A stretch of DNA of 64,000 nt from Celeribacter sp. PS-C1 (GCF_019429625.1 NZ_JAHXRW010000016.1:16156-80155); one strand, 5' to 3'. Positions 15,958-24,328 are shown, counted from the stretch's first letter. Program-made: numbers and translations. The notes: a model not told the origin generated them from the sequence alone.

Positions 15958-16124
15958 CAAAACCCGATTACAACAAACCGCCCTATTCAGTTGAAGACGC
16001 CGAGACCGGCAAGATGATCCCGACACCTCAGAACCCGCATTACTCTGCATGGAAGGCCAAACAGGACATGAAGCGACAGACCACGGTCAACGGCACAGCG
16101 AAGTCAATGCCGCGCGCCGGATAG
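15954..16124 (+). CDS. 56-residue protein at end of packaging operon
   Basis: This gene starts in an ATGA overlap with terS. The product is polar and basic, with tyrosine/proline clusters (KPDYNKPPYSVEDAETGK) and no hydrophobic segment. It is the last coupled gene of the operon; the next 220 bp hold no gene. Function is unknown. Confidence 0.55.
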   Translation: MTKPDYNKPPYSVEDAETGKMIPTPQNPHYSAWKAKQDMKRQTTVNGTAKSMPRAG

Positions 16125-16345
16125 AACCGCCTACCCTGAGTAGACTTTCAGTTCATAGCTGACTTTCAAGCCTCGCGCAGAGGACGACCAGTCTTAGCTC
16201 ATAGCTGCGCTCCCTTCCAAGTGCAGCAACTTGGCCACGCGAAGACCGAGTATGAAAAGGTCAGTCGCGAAGATATTTCGTCAAGATCGAAGCGCCGAAC
16301 ATTGGCACTCAATCAAGAAAGCTTTCTACTAGTTGATATTATGGG

Positions 16346-17785
16346 GTGTTCGAGCCTTCGACTTCGTGGTTTGTAAATAGTATCGAACCGTTATTCGGCA
16401 CAAGCGCCAAGATGAGGGAGAAAATGAAAGGCTCAATTGATGAAGACGACGTTTGGTGCGACGATCGACTCGGGTATTCAAAAATTGGCGCCGCATTTAC
16501 CAACATCGTGAAGTCAATTTCGGATAGTAAAGTGATTTCCATCGAGGCGCCCTTTGGTCATGGAAAGACCTTCTTTCGAGAGAGGTGGACCAAGGAGTTG
16601 GAAGCATCCGGTGAGAGGGTCATTGCAATTGACGCTCAGCAGTCGGACCATTCGGGCGACCCCTTAATAACTTTCATGGGCGCACTTCTTTCGGAGAAGT
16701 CGAGGGAGGGAGAGCCGCTTTCCGCCAAGCTGAAAAACAAGGCTTTGCAGCTCGGCGGGCTATTGGGGCGATCAACGCTCCGTGTTCTTCTTCGAAATGG
16801 TGCAGAAGAGCTCATCGAAGCTGGCGCGGATTGGGTTAAGGATAAATCCCCAGATATTCAGCAGATCGACGAAAGCGTCGATGAATTAAAGGAAGGACTT
16901 TCCAAGGCCGCAGGACACATGATTGCCACCCATCTGGCGGCGGAACACGCAAGAATTCACGAACTCCCAGAGCAAATTGACTCCATCAGAGACACATTAA
17001 CCGACGGATACGAAAACAATAGGATAATCATTATCATCGACGAGCTAGATCGTTGCCGCCCTGAATATGCGATATTGTTGCTCGAGTCCCTAAAGCTCGT
17101 ATTCGGCAGGCAAGGGTTTGTATTTTGTTTGATGGTTAATCACAGTTATTTGGAAAGTATCGCGCATCATCGGCTCGGCACTGGAAATCAGGGCGAGCTT
17201 TACTTGGAGAAATTCATCGACTTGCGACTTCGATTGAAGCCTAAAGCGGGTATGTCGGCACTTCTAGCTGAGGAAGCATTCAAAGACCTTAGCGTTAGCA
17301 TTCCCTATGGCGACGTTGCGACGTTTGGTCCAAAGCCAATGCTGGAGCTTCTCGTTAGAATCGTTGAAAACGAGGGGCCATCAATTCGCCAAATTAAGCG
17401 CGCATACGAAAGAATGGATTTGCTAACGAGAATGTATAGGGAGCATCCTATTGACCTCCCTCTTTTAATGGTCATGACATTTGAAGACGCTTTGGCAAGA
17501 GAAGGGATCATTGAAAAGTATCTACCCCGCGGGGAGCTTTCGCCTGAAAGCATATCAAGATTCGCGGATGAATACGATGAAGCCTCAAGGATGGACGCTT
17601 CCCGATTGTTCATGCTGGACGAGTATTTTGACGAAACTTTTGGTGAGTTGGTCGGATTGGCCCCACATCGCTACGGCTACAACGAAGACCTTCCCGCGCC
17701 AATTCAACAAATTAAAGACCTTGCGCCTCGTTATATTTCGGCGCATCGACGAATGTTGGATGGTGTCATGGAAATTCAAGTCTGA
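16346..17785 (+). CDS. KAP-family P-loop NTPase, candidate anti-phage cargo gene
   Basis: The product has 479 residues and starts at GTG; no better start is in frame. The P-loop is EAPFGHGKTFF (Lys74, Thr75) and Walker B is IIIIIDELDRCRPEYA (Asp232, Glu233), the KAP signature DELDRC-P. The insert between them is helical without clear membrane spans. KAP NTPases include PifA, which makes F-plasmid cells exclude T7; many members are tied to phage defence. The gene is visibly lower in GC than its neighbours, has its own upstream gap, and lies between terS and the tRNA, the usual cargo position of satellites. It may abort infection by competing phages. Confidence 0.82.
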   Translation: MFEPSTSWFVNSIEPLFGTSAKMREKMKGSIDEDDVWCDDRLGYSKIGAAFTNIVKSISDSKVISIEAPFGHGKTFFRERWTKELEASGERVIAIDAQQSDHSGDPLITFMGALLSEKSREGEPLSAKLKNKALQLGGLLGRSTLRVLLRNGAEELIEAGADWVKDKSPDIQQIDESVDELKEGLSKAAGHMIATHLAAEHARIHELPEQIDSIRDTLTDGYENNRIIIIIDELDRCRPEYAILLLESLKLVFGRQGFVFCLMVNHSYLESIAHHRLGTGNQGELYLEKFIDLRLRLKPKAGMSALLAEEAFKDLSVSIPYGDVATFGPKPMLELLVRIVENEGPSIRQIKRAYERMDLLTRMYREHPIDLPLLMVMTFEDALAREGIIEKYLPRGELSPESISRFADEYDEASRMDASRLFMLDEYFDETFGELVGLAPHRYGYNEDLPAPIQQIKDLAPRYISAHRRMLDGVMEIQV

Positions 17786-17942
17786 AATCTGAAAACATAG
17801 CCAAATGCCAGAAGCACCGGCTTCCTTCCGCAGCCCTCAATCGAAATAAAGATCATTGGACTTATTTAGCGCCGAATGAAAATTCGGAGACAGTCTTTGT
17901 GTGTGGCTCGCTAACACGGCTGCCCCTAGCCGAAAAAGCATA

Positions 17943-17962
17943 TGGGGTAGATATGGGGTAAG
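17943..17962. promoter_or_regulatory. Candidate integrase arm-type sites, right end
   Basis: TGGGGTAGA (17943-17951) and TGGGGTAAG (17954-17962) stand in tandem at 11-bp spacing, about 45 bp inside the tRNA-proximal att repeat. The first is identical to the copy at 3914-3922 near the other end. Confidence 0.45.
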
Positions 17963-18003
17963 CTCCCAAAAATCCTTAAATTCCCAATGGTTTCAAATGT
18001 GTT

Positions 18004-18019
18004 TGGCGCACCCAAGAGG
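18004..18019. repeat. Attachment-site direct repeat in tRNA-Arg (element 1)
   Basis: These 16 bases are identical to 3767-3782. They cover the acceptor 3' strand, the discriminator and the edge of the T stem of the tRNA. The tRNA remains intact because integration restored its 3' end. Confidence 0.85.
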
Positions 18020-18080
18020 ATTCGAACCTCTGGCCTCTGCCTTCGGAGGGCAGCGCTCTATCCAGCTGAGCTATGGGTGC
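18007..18080 (-). tRNA. tRNA-Arg(CCG)
   Basis: This 74-nt cloverleaf reads from GCACCCA at 18080 to the discriminator G at 18007; CCA is not encoded. The acceptor stem GCACCCA/TGGGTGC, D arm, anticodon stem CTGCC/GGCAG with loop CTCCGAA (anticodon CCG, codon CGG) and T arm AGAGG-TTCGAAT-CCTCT all pair. Its 3' end is the integration site of element 1. Confidence 0.97.
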
Positions 18081-18116
18081 GCGGGCTGACCGCGTCAGTG
18101 GGGTTTCTATAGGGGA

Positions 18117-18152
18117 TGAAAAACGGGCGCGCAATCGGTTTTCCGCGCCCGT
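18117..18152 (-). terminator. Terminator of the isc-suf operon
   Basis: On the minus strand ACGGGCGCG, a 12-nt loop and CGCGCCCGT form a perfect 9-bp stem followed by TTTTTC. It lies about 20 bp after sufS, so no sufA or sufE follows in this operon. Confidence 0.85.
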
Positions 18153-18172
18153 CTCAGGATTTGCACAGGCGC

Positions 18173-19390
18173 TTAGCCAAAGAATTCCCGGCAAAGCTCC
18201 AACGCCTCGACCAGACGGTCGACTTCCTCGGTGGTATTATACATGGCAAACGAAGCGCGGCAGGTTGCGGTGACGCCGAGATGCTGCATCAACGGCATGG
18301 CGCAATGGCTACCCGCGCGCACCGCGACGCCTTTTTTGTCCAAAACGGTCGAAATGTCGTGCGGATGCGCCCCTTCCATGGTGAAGGAGAAAATCGCCCC
18401 CTTGCCCGGCGCCGTGCCCTGCACATTGAGCCAGTTCAGGTTTTGCAGCTTCTCGGACGCGTAAGCGGCCAATTTGGCCTCATAGGCGGCGACGTTCTCC
18501 ATCCCGATCTGCATCAGGTAATCGAGCGCCACACCCATGCCGATGGTCTGGACGATGCCCGGTGTGCCGGCCTCGAATTTCAGCGGCGGTTTGGCATAGG
18601 TCACGGCATCTTTCGTCACCGTGTCGATCATGTCGCCACCGCCCATAAAAGGCCGCATCTCGGCCTGACGTTCGGCCCGGATATAGATCGCGCCGGACCC
18701 TGAAGGACCGTAAAGTTTGTGGCCGGTGATAGGATAGAAATCGCAACCGATGTCCTGCACATCGACGGGTCCGTGCACCGCGCCTTGCGAGCCATCGATG
18801 AGAGTCGCGATGCCCTTCTCGCGGGCGGCGTGGCAGATGGTTTTCACATCGACCCGCGTGCCGGTGACGTTGGACATTTGCGTCACAGCGACAAGTTTGG
18901 TCTTCGGTCCCATGGCGTCGATCACTGCCTGCGGATCAAGCGATCCGTCGGCCGCGCAATCGACCCATTTCAGAACGACGCCCTGACGTTCGCGCAGAAA
19001 ATTCCACGGCACGATGTTGGCGTGATGTTCCAAGACGGAGAGTACGATCTCGTCGCCGGGCTGCAAGTTCTCCATCGCCCAGGAATAGGCGACAAGGTTG
19101 ATCCCCTCGGTGGTGCCGGAGGTAAAGACAATCTCGTCCTCATGACCGGCGTTCAGGAACTTTGCCACCACCTGACGCACGTTCTCATACTTGTCGGTCG
19201 CAAGGTTAGAGAGATAGTGCAAGCCACGGTGAACATTGGCATATTCCTCAGAATAAGCCTTGGTGATCGCGTCAATCACCACCTGCGGCTTCTGCGCCGA
19301 GGCACCGCTGTCGAGATAGGTCAGAGGCTGACCGTTGACCTGCCGTGACAGGATCGGAAAATCGGCACGAATGGCGTTGACGTCAAACAT
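18173..19390 (-). CDS. sufS: Cysteine desulfurase SufS
   Basis: This PLP enzyme of 405 residues takes sulfur from cysteine for Fe-S cluster assembly by the SUF system. The cofactor lysine is in ITGHKLYGP, the N-terminal block YLDSGASAQKP and the HHANIVPW loop are present, and the catalytic cysteine sits in RAGSHCAMP, the group II pattern. I use the ATG at 19390 (AAAGAGAG upstream, protein begins at MFDVNAIR) rather than a longer frame to 19408. It is the last gene of the operon, just upstream of a strong terminator and the tRNA-Arg. Confidence 0.95.
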   Translation of the reverse strand: MFDVNAIRADFPILSRQVNGQPLTYLDSGASAQKPQVVIDAITKAYSEEYANVHRGLHYLSNLATDKYENVRQVVAKFLNAGHEDEIVFTSGTTEGINLVAYSWAMENLQPGDEIVLSVLEHHANIVPWNFLRERQGVVLKWVDCAADGSLDPQAVIDAMGPKTKLVAVTQMSNVTGTRVDVKTICHAAREKGIATLIDGSQGAVHGPVDVQDIGCDFYPITGHKLYGPSGSGAIYIRAERQAEMRPFMGGGDMIDTVTKDAVTYAKPPLKFEAGTPGIVQTIGMGVALDYLMQIGMENVAAYEAKLAAYASEKLQNLNWLNVQGTAPGKGAIFSFTMEGAHPHDISTVLDKKGVAVRAGSHCAMPLMQHLGVTATCRASFAMYNTTEEVDRLVEALELCREFFG

Positions 19391-19391
19391 C

Positions 19392-19886
19392 TCAGCTCTC
19401 TTTCTCAACTTTTCGGGCGACTTCAGACAGCATCGCGCCCCAGAAATAGATCAAGGCGGCAAGCGCCAAAACGCCCACCGCAGTTGTGGCTGCACCGGGG
19501 CCCACAAAGCCTGCGGTCAGACCCCAGAGGAGCCACAGAGGCGCGGCACACAAAAGCCCCCAAAACAGCGCCATACGAGTTTCAAACCCCGTCGCAGGAG
19601 ATTTTGAAAGACGCAGGACAAAGGCCACGAGGCCTGCCAGCACGTAAAAGACCAAAGGCATGATAAAAAGCCAGCTTAGCAAAGTGGCCCCCATCAGCAT
19701 TTGCACCTCTTGGCCGGTCTCGAAGGCCACGCGCGACAGACGCGGCCACTGCGCGACAAAAATGAGCCCACAGGCCAGCATCAGGGTGACAAGAGCGCTG
19801 CCCTCATTCTCCCCGCCCGCCAGCCTGTGACGGAGCACCGCGCGCGGCGCGCGGTAGCTCTTTGCGATATCGGTGACGACGCCCAT
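19392..19886 (-). CDS. YIP1-family membrane protein
   Basis: The 164-residue integral membrane protein has about four hydrophobic spans (about 30-50, 65-90, 105-125 and 130-150) and an N-terminal cytoplasmic stretch of about 28 residues. The arrangement resembles YIP1-domain proteins. It is set between sufD and sufS with a 1-nt gap to sufS, and so is co-transcribed with Fe-S assembly genes. I am not aware of a demonstrated role in this pathway. Confidence 0.75.
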   Translation of the reverse strand: MGVVTDIAKSYRAPRAVLRHRLAGGENEGSALVTLMLACGLIFVAQWPRLSRVAFETGQEVQMLMGATLLSWLFIMPLVFYVLAGLVAFVLRLSKSPATGFETRMALFWGLLCAAPLWLLWGLTAGFVGPGAATTAVGVLALAALIYFWGAMLSEVARKVEKES

Positions 19887-19899
19887 GGATCGCTCAGGC

Positions 19900-21198
19900 T
19901 CAGCCCACGCGGCGGCGGGTCAGCCAGCCTTCGAGACGATGCAGGATGTCTTCGGCGATGGCCTCGTCTTCGATCTCCTCAATGGCTTCGGCGAGGAAGG
20001 CCAGCGTCAAAAGATCGGTCGCCTCCGCCGTCGGCACGCCGCGCGAGCGCAGGTAGAACAGAGCCTCCTCGTCGATTGCCCCCACGGTCGAGCCATGCGA
20101 ACAGGCGACGTCATCGGCGTAGATCTCAAGCTCCGGCTTGGCGAGGAACTGGCTGTCGCCATCGAGCAAAAGACCTTGGCTGATCTGATAGCCGTCGGTC
20201 TTTTGCGCACCCGCTTTCACCAGAATCTTACCCTGGAACACACCTTTCGCACCGTTGCGCAGCACTTTCTTGAACACCTGACGGCTTTCGCAGCGCTCTG
20301 CATCATGGGTGATGAACACCGTGTCGTCGTGGTGGAAATCGCCATCGCCCAGAGCCGCGCCGGCGACATGCGCCATAGAGTCGTCGCCTTGGATGTCGAG
20401 CACCACTTCGTTGCGGGTCAAAACGCCATTGGCGGTCATGGTGAAGCTCTTGAACAAAGCCTCTTGCCCGATGGTCGCGAACACATGCGTGACCGCACGA
20501 CGTTCGTGATCACGGCCCTGCGCACGGACATGGTGGAACGCTGCCTTGTCTGAGACTTCGACCTCCATCACCTTGTTGAACCGTGCCGCCGCCGGACCGT
20601 TTTCCAGAACCGTCAGATCAGCCCCATCTTCAACGCGGATCACATGGTGCAGAATCGCGTCAGAGGTCTCGTCGCGGTGCAGATAGACCAAAGAGACCGG
20701 CTTCGCGACTTTGCCCGTGGCACGGATCACCACGCCATCGGTGGCGAATGCGGTGTTGAGCGTCGCAAACGGGCGCTCGACGGGCTCCTGCGCCTTTTTC
20801 TCCTGCACGCCATAAGCGTCCTTCACCCAATGGATGTCGGCGGAGAGCGCATCAGACAAACGCATGATCTCAAGGTTTTCGCCCTCAAGCGCGTCAGAGG
20901 CCTCGGCATCGAAAACACCATCGACGAAGACCAGCTTGATCCGGTCGATGCCGGAAAACACCGGCGCCTCATCGGCGTGGAACACCACTGCGGGTTTGGC
21001 CGCGTCAGCATTCAAAGTGTCCGGACGGGTCCAGCGCCAATATTCGTCACGCCCCTGCGGCAAACCCATGGCGAGCAAGCGGCTCAAAGCGTCCTGACGC
21101 AGCGCCTCTGCCCAAGCCGCGCCTGCAGGCAGGGTCATGCCTTCAAGGCGGACGCTGGTGGCGTCCAATTTACGTTGTTTCAACTCTGCGCGGTTCAT
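19900..21198 (-). CDS. sufD: Fe-S cluster assembly protein SufD
   Basis: This 432-residue protein partners SufB and SufC in the SufBC2D scaffold. The C-terminal half is the right-handed beta-helix core (HADLTVLENG-like start, GDDSMAHVAGAALGDGDFHH in the middle) ending in the conserved YADDVACSHGSTVGAIDEEALFYLRSRG-type block, seen here as ACSHGSTVGAIDEEALFYL. The C-terminal helical bundle closes it. The start ATG at 21198 overlaps the sufC stop by one base, so the two are translationally coupled. Confidence 0.95.
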   Translation of the reverse strand: MNRAELKQRKLDATSVRLEGMTLPAGAAWAEALRQDALSRLLAMGLPQGRDEYWRWTRPDTLNADAAKPAVVFHADEAPVFSGIDRIKLVFVDGVFDAEASDALEGENLEIMRLSDALSADIHWVKDAYGVQEKKAQEPVERPFATLNTAFATDGVVIRATGKVAKPVSLVYLHRDETSDAILHHVIRVEDGADLTVLENGPAAARFNKVMEVEVSDKAAFHHVRAQGRDHERRAVTHVFATIGQEALFKSFTMTANGVLTRNEVVLDIQGDDSMAHVAGAALGDGDFHHDDTVFITHDAERCESRQVFKKVLRNGAKGVFQGKILVKAGAQKTDGYQISQGLLLDGDSQFLAKPELEIYADDVACSHGSTVGAIDEEALFYLRSRGVPTAEATDLLTLAFLAEAIEEIEDEAIAEDILHRLEGWLTRRRVG

Positions 21199-21959
21199 CA
21201 GGCGCCCTCCACCTCGGCCAGAAGATCGGCATAGCCGTTGTTCTCGACCTCAAGCGCCAGCTCGGGGCCACCGGTCTTGATGATCCGGCCGTTGGACATG
21301 ATGTGCACGACATCGGGTTTGATGTGGTCCAGAAGACGCTGGTAGTGGGTGATCACGATGAAGGAACGCTTGCCGTCGCGCAGCGCGTTCACGCCTTCGG
21401 ACACCAGTTTCATCGCATCCACGTCGAGGCCGGAGTCGGTTTCATCGAGGATACAGAGCTTCGGCTCCAGCATCGCCATCTGAAGAATTTCATTGCGCTT
21501 TTTCTCACCGCCGGAGAAGCCGACATTGACCGGACGCTTCAGCATTTCGGCGTCGATTTTGAGCGATTTCGCCTTGGCGCGGATCTCTTTCAGGAAATCA
21601 GTGGCCGACAGTTCCTCCTGCCCACGCGCTTTGCGTTGCGCATTCACGGCGGTGCGCAGGAAGGTCATGTTGCCAACGCCCGGAATTTCAACCGGGTATT
21701 GGAATGCCAAAAACAAACCAGCTGCGGCGCGCTCTTCCGGCTCCAGTTCGAGGATGTTTTCACCGTCGAGCAACACTTCACCCTCGGTCACCTCATAGCC
21801 GTCACGGCCAGAGAGCACGTAGGAAGTGGTAGACTTGCCGGAGCCGTTCGGGCCCATGATGGCATGCACTTCGCCCTCGCCGACTTTCAGGTCGACGCCT
21901 TTGAGGATTTGCTTATCCTCTTCTTCAAGTTTGACGTGGAGGTTTTTGATTTCCAACAT
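21198..21959 (-). CDS. sufC: Fe-S cluster assembly ATPase SufC
   Basis: This 253-residue ABC-type ATPase powers the SufBCD scaffold in the cytoplasm. Walker A is GPNGSGKST (about 37-45), the signature motif is FSGGEKKRNEI and Walker B is LCILDETDSGLD, all typical of SufC, with AFQYPVEIPGV in the Q-loop region. It is separated from the next upstream gene by about 125 bp but transcribed in the same direction, and it is coupled to sufD. Confidence 0.97.
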   Translation of the reverse strand: MLEIKNLHVKLEEEDKQILKGVDLKVGEGEVHAIMGPNGSGKSTTSYVLSGRDGYEVTEGEVLLDGENILELEPEERAAAGLFLAFQYPVEIPGVGNMTFLRTAVNAQRKARGQEELSATDFLKEIRAKAKSLKIDAEMLKRPVNVGFSGGEKKRNEILQMAMLEPKLCILDETDSGLDVDAMKLVSEGVNALRDGKRSFIVITHYQRLLDHIKPDVVHIMSNGRIIKTGGPELALEVENNGYADLLAEVEGA

Positions 21960-22085
21960 ATTATTGTCCTTTCACGAGAAAGGGCCCGCGCGGGAGAACC
22001 CGGCAGGCGCCTGTGTGTTTTTCATGTGCGTGTGTGGAGGTTGAGGCGCGAGATCGCGCCATATCAGAACGGGTGCTTGATGCGA

Positions 22086-22352
22086 TCAGACGCCCGAAAA
22101 ATGCAAAAAGATCAGCAGGCCGGAGCCCAGTGCAATCAATTTCAGAAGGCCGGATTTGAGCCCCATGGCCAAGAGCGTGCGTTTGAGCAAGCGCTCTTCT
22201 TGCACGACACCATGGTGTTTGACGCCCGAGACACGTTTGCCCTTCGGTGTATCCACGTCCTGAAGGCCCGTGTAGACGGTCGCGAATGTATTGGGCGCTC
22301 CGGCCTCGATACGTTTGATCCTGTCGGCGAACTGAGCGTGCTGATGCTGCAT
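22086..22352 (-). CDS. Small membrane-anchored hypothetical protein in suf operon
   Basis: This 88-residue protein has a soluble N-terminal stretch of about 60 residues and one C-terminal hydrophobic span (about 66-86, ending LIFLHFSGV), so it is tail-anchored in the inner membrane. It lies in the suf operon between sufC and a second membrane protein. No family is recognised. Confidence 0.65.
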   Translation of the reverse strand: MQHQHAQFADRIKRIEAGAPNTFATVYTGLQDVDTPKGKRVSGVKHHGVVQEERLLKRTLLAMGLKSGLLKLIALGSGLLIFLHFSGV

Positions 22353-22475
22353 CTTCTCTCTGCCCCTTTCCTCTATCTTCCGCCTCAGAATGGCCGGAGA
22401 TTTGGGAAAGATTTGGGCGGGTTACGGGCATTCTTGCGCCCGATACAGATGACGCGGCGTCAGACGCGCGCAGGG

Positions 22476-23033
22476 TCAGATGTGATAGCTGTGGCCTCGG
22501 AAGTAGAGTGTGCCCGGCTCGGTCGTGTCCGTCACATGTTGCACCCATTGCTGGGAGAAGAGTTTCGAGAACAGGTCGGGCATTTCGTGCACCACATTGT
22601 GCATCGTCACGAAGGCCAGCAAAATCCCCGCGAATTGCGTTCCCATGCGTTTGACCGCCGAAAGAGACACCATTTCGCGCAGAATGAAGGCCACGAAGAT
22701 CGCGATGACGACGTCGAGCGCCAGATCGGCATCCGCAGAGCCCAAGGCTTGTGCCCCGGAGATTTGAAAGCGCAACACCCGTGCGATCACTGCCGCCAAC
22801 CCGCCCATGGCGAAGGCCAGCACATAGGACAGGATCAGCGAGAGCCTCAGGTGCGGATCGCCTGTATAGGCGCGCCCATGCACGCCCTCTGCCTGATGCC
22901 GCTCGATGATTTCTGTAAGACGTTGATTGCGGCCATGGGTGCGCGTTTGCGCGGGGCCCATCCCCTCGAGGCGTGTTTTCGGCGCCTGTGAAACACGACC
23001 AATGCGGCTGAGAAAGTCCTGATGCTGATCCAT
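22476..23033 (-). CDS. Hypothetical membrane protein in suf operon
   Basis: The 185-residue product has an N-terminal cytoplasmic region (about 1-60) and three or so hydrophobic spans (about 62-85, 97-115 and 125-145). I start at ATG 23033 because AAAAGGGA precedes it; a frame to 23066 is weaker. It is transcribed with the Fe-S assembly genes, but nothing in the sequence links it to them. No family is recognised. Confidence 0.65.
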   Translation of the reverse strand: MDQHQDFLSRIGRVSQAPKTRLEGMGPAQTRTHGRNQRLTEIIERHQAEGVHGRAYTGDPHLRLSLILSYVLAFAMGGLAAVIARVLRFQISGAQALGSADADLALDVVIAIFVAFILREMVSLSAVKRMGTQFAGILLAFVTMHNVVHEMPDLFSKLFSQQWVQHVTDTTEPGTLYFRGHSYHI

Positions 23034-23162
23034 CACGGTCCCTTTTACCTTCGCTATGCCCCACATTAACCATGGTTATCACGGAATCGTGGCAAAATTC
23101 AGGCAGAGCCAAAGCGCGAGAGGGATCGAGACAAGGGAAAGCAGCTTGGAAATCGGCCATGG

Positions 23163-23786
23163 TCATGCTTTCACCTGAAAGGCCTTGAGCAGGCTATAAA
23201 GCGCGCTGGACGGCAGCGTCGAGATCGGCGTGAGGTCGAATTGCGCCATCCGGCCGTGGAAGGCAGTCGGCGTGGCAAACTCGGTGATGATGCCATATTT
23301 GTCTTCGCGCCCGACATAATCATCGACCAGCACACGCGTCGGGCGCGTGATCGACACCATCGTCGCAAAGAAACAGCCAGCCCGAAACCGCCCGTCGATC
23401 AGAACCAGATCGGGGGCTTTCAGCTCGTCCCGTTGCCAGACGCCAAAGCAGTAATCCGGGTATTTGAACCACTTGCCATTGCCTTTGGGCCAAGACCATT
23501 CCTTGGTCTCGCCAATCTCGGCATGAAGTAGATTCAGTTCGGCTTTCGGCGGATAGGCCGCGAAATGGGTCTCCATCGCCTTGTGCCAGGACTTATCCCC
23601 CTCGATCGAATAGATCGTCTTGCCCGCCTGTGCGGCACCATAAGCCGTCGATCCGCCGGAGCCATATTCGACGATCACCTGAGCCGCATCATACTGCGCG
23701 CACACAAAATCCCTGACCTCCCCGGGGAAGGTCAGTTCCGGCCCGCCAGGGCCGAACACGGGGATATGTGCGCTTTGCAGGGTCAT
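23163..23786 (-). CDS. Class I SAM-methyltransferase-like hypothetical protein
   Basis: The 207-residue soluble protein has a Rossmann-type start VIVEYGSGGSTAYGAA (about 37-52), an acidic strand end IYSIEGDKSW and a later DLVLIDGRFRAGC block (about 127-139), the motifs I, II and IV order of class I methyltransferases. It resembles family members that lack an assigned substrate. It is in the suf operon. Catalysis and target are unknown. Confidence 0.7.
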   Translation of the reverse strand: MTLQSAHIPVFGPGGPELTFPGEVRDFVCAQYDAAQVIVEYGSGGSTAYGAAQAGKTIYSIEGDKSWHKAMETHFAAYPPKAELNLLHAEIGETKEWSWPKGNGKWFKYPDYCFGVWQRDELKAPDLVLIDGRFRAGCFFATMVSITRPTRVLVDDYVGREDKYGIITEFATPTAFHGRMAQFDLTPISTLPSSALYSLLKAFQVKA

Positions 23787-23798
23787 ATGTGGATCATG

Positions 23799-24011
23799 TC
23801 AGCCGGAGAAGGTCACAAGTTTGATCACCGCCGACAGCACAAGCGCGGCGATAGACGCCAGAAACGCCGTGGCCGCGACGGAATTCATGAACAACCCCTC
23901 GCGCTTGCCCGCTTTCACGCGGACGAGAAGCCCAATGAAGACGCCGATGAAAACGCCAAGGCCAATGCCCGCGGAACTCGCGAGAAACATAGGGAAAAGG
24001 TCGAAGCGCAT
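23799..24011 (-). CDS. Small two-span membrane protein
   Basis: The 70-residue protein has two hydrophobic spans (about 5-30 and 43-67) joined by a basic loop (VRVKAGKREG). It lies 3 nt upstream of its follower gene's neighbour and is in the same operon. Unknown function. Confidence 0.65.
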   Translation of the reverse strand: MRFDLFPMFLASSAGIGLGVFIGVFIGLLVRVKAGKREGLFMNSVAATAFLASIAALVLSAVIKLVTFSG

Positions 24012-24014
24012 GGG

Positions 24015-24326
24015 TTACTCCACTGTAACGGCTGTGCCAGAGGCGGAGACCATAAGCATCTGTCCGATCACCTCATAATCGAGATCGACACCGACGACCG
24101 CATTGGCCCCCATGACCGCCGCGCGTTCCTGCATCTCGCGAATGGCGGTCTCTCGTCCCTCGCCCAGCTTTTGCTCATAGGCGCCCGAACGCCCGCCGAT
24201 GATGTCGGTTACCTGCGCAAAGAGATCGCGCACGATATTGGCGCCCATGATGGCCTCGCCGGTGACGATGCCATGATACGCTGTGATCTTGCGCCCTTCG
24301 ATGGAGGGGGTCGTGGTGGTGATCAT
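24015..24326 (-). CDS. YbjQ/UPF0145 family protein
   Basis: This 103-residue protein matches the heavy-metal-binding-domain family Ybj[20 protein letters not shown] at the N-terminus, [21 protein letters not shown] and [10 protein letters not shown] in the middle, [12 protein letters not shown] near the end. The family forms pentamers and has no proven function. It is 3 nt from the small membrane-protein gene downstream and in the same operon as suf genes. Confidence 0.85.
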   Translation of the reverse strand: MITTTTPSIEGRKITAYHGIVTGEAIMGANIVRDLFAQVTDIIGGRSGAYEQKLGEGRETAIREMQERAAVMGANAVVGVDLDYEVIGQMLMVSASGTAVTVE

Positions 24327-24328
24327 AT

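Larger units (their letters stand above)
3767..18019. mobile_element. Element 1: PICI-like phage satellite integrated at tRNA-Arg(CCG)
   Basis: A 16-bp direct repeat bounds the region: 3767-3782 and 18004-18019. The right copy is the 3' end of an intact tRNA-Arg, the classic target of tyrosine integrases. Inside are a P4-type integrase, an AlpA-like regulator, a primase-helicase, an XRE regulator, an HK97-type prohead protease, a small terminase and a KAP NTPase. No large terminase, portal, major capsid, tail or lysis gene is recognisable. About 14 kb, own replication, packaging-interference-type genes and a cargo gene fit a phage satellite. Excision and helper dependence are inference. Confidence 0.8.

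Noticed and set aside
3723..18080. Complete prophage
   Set aside because: Only a prohead protease and a small terminase are of phage-structural type; no portal, capsid, large terminase, tail or lysis genes are present in 14 kb, and gene order does not leave room for deleted blocks without traces.
21303..22991. Long plus-strand open frame of 562 codons opposite sufC and its neighbours
   Set aside because: It mirrors conserved minus-strand genes (sufC and membrane-protein genes), lacks a ribosome-binding site and has the composition of an antisense frame in GC-rich DNA. The same holds for the long frames at 25077-26384, 30485-31675 and 38261-39520.
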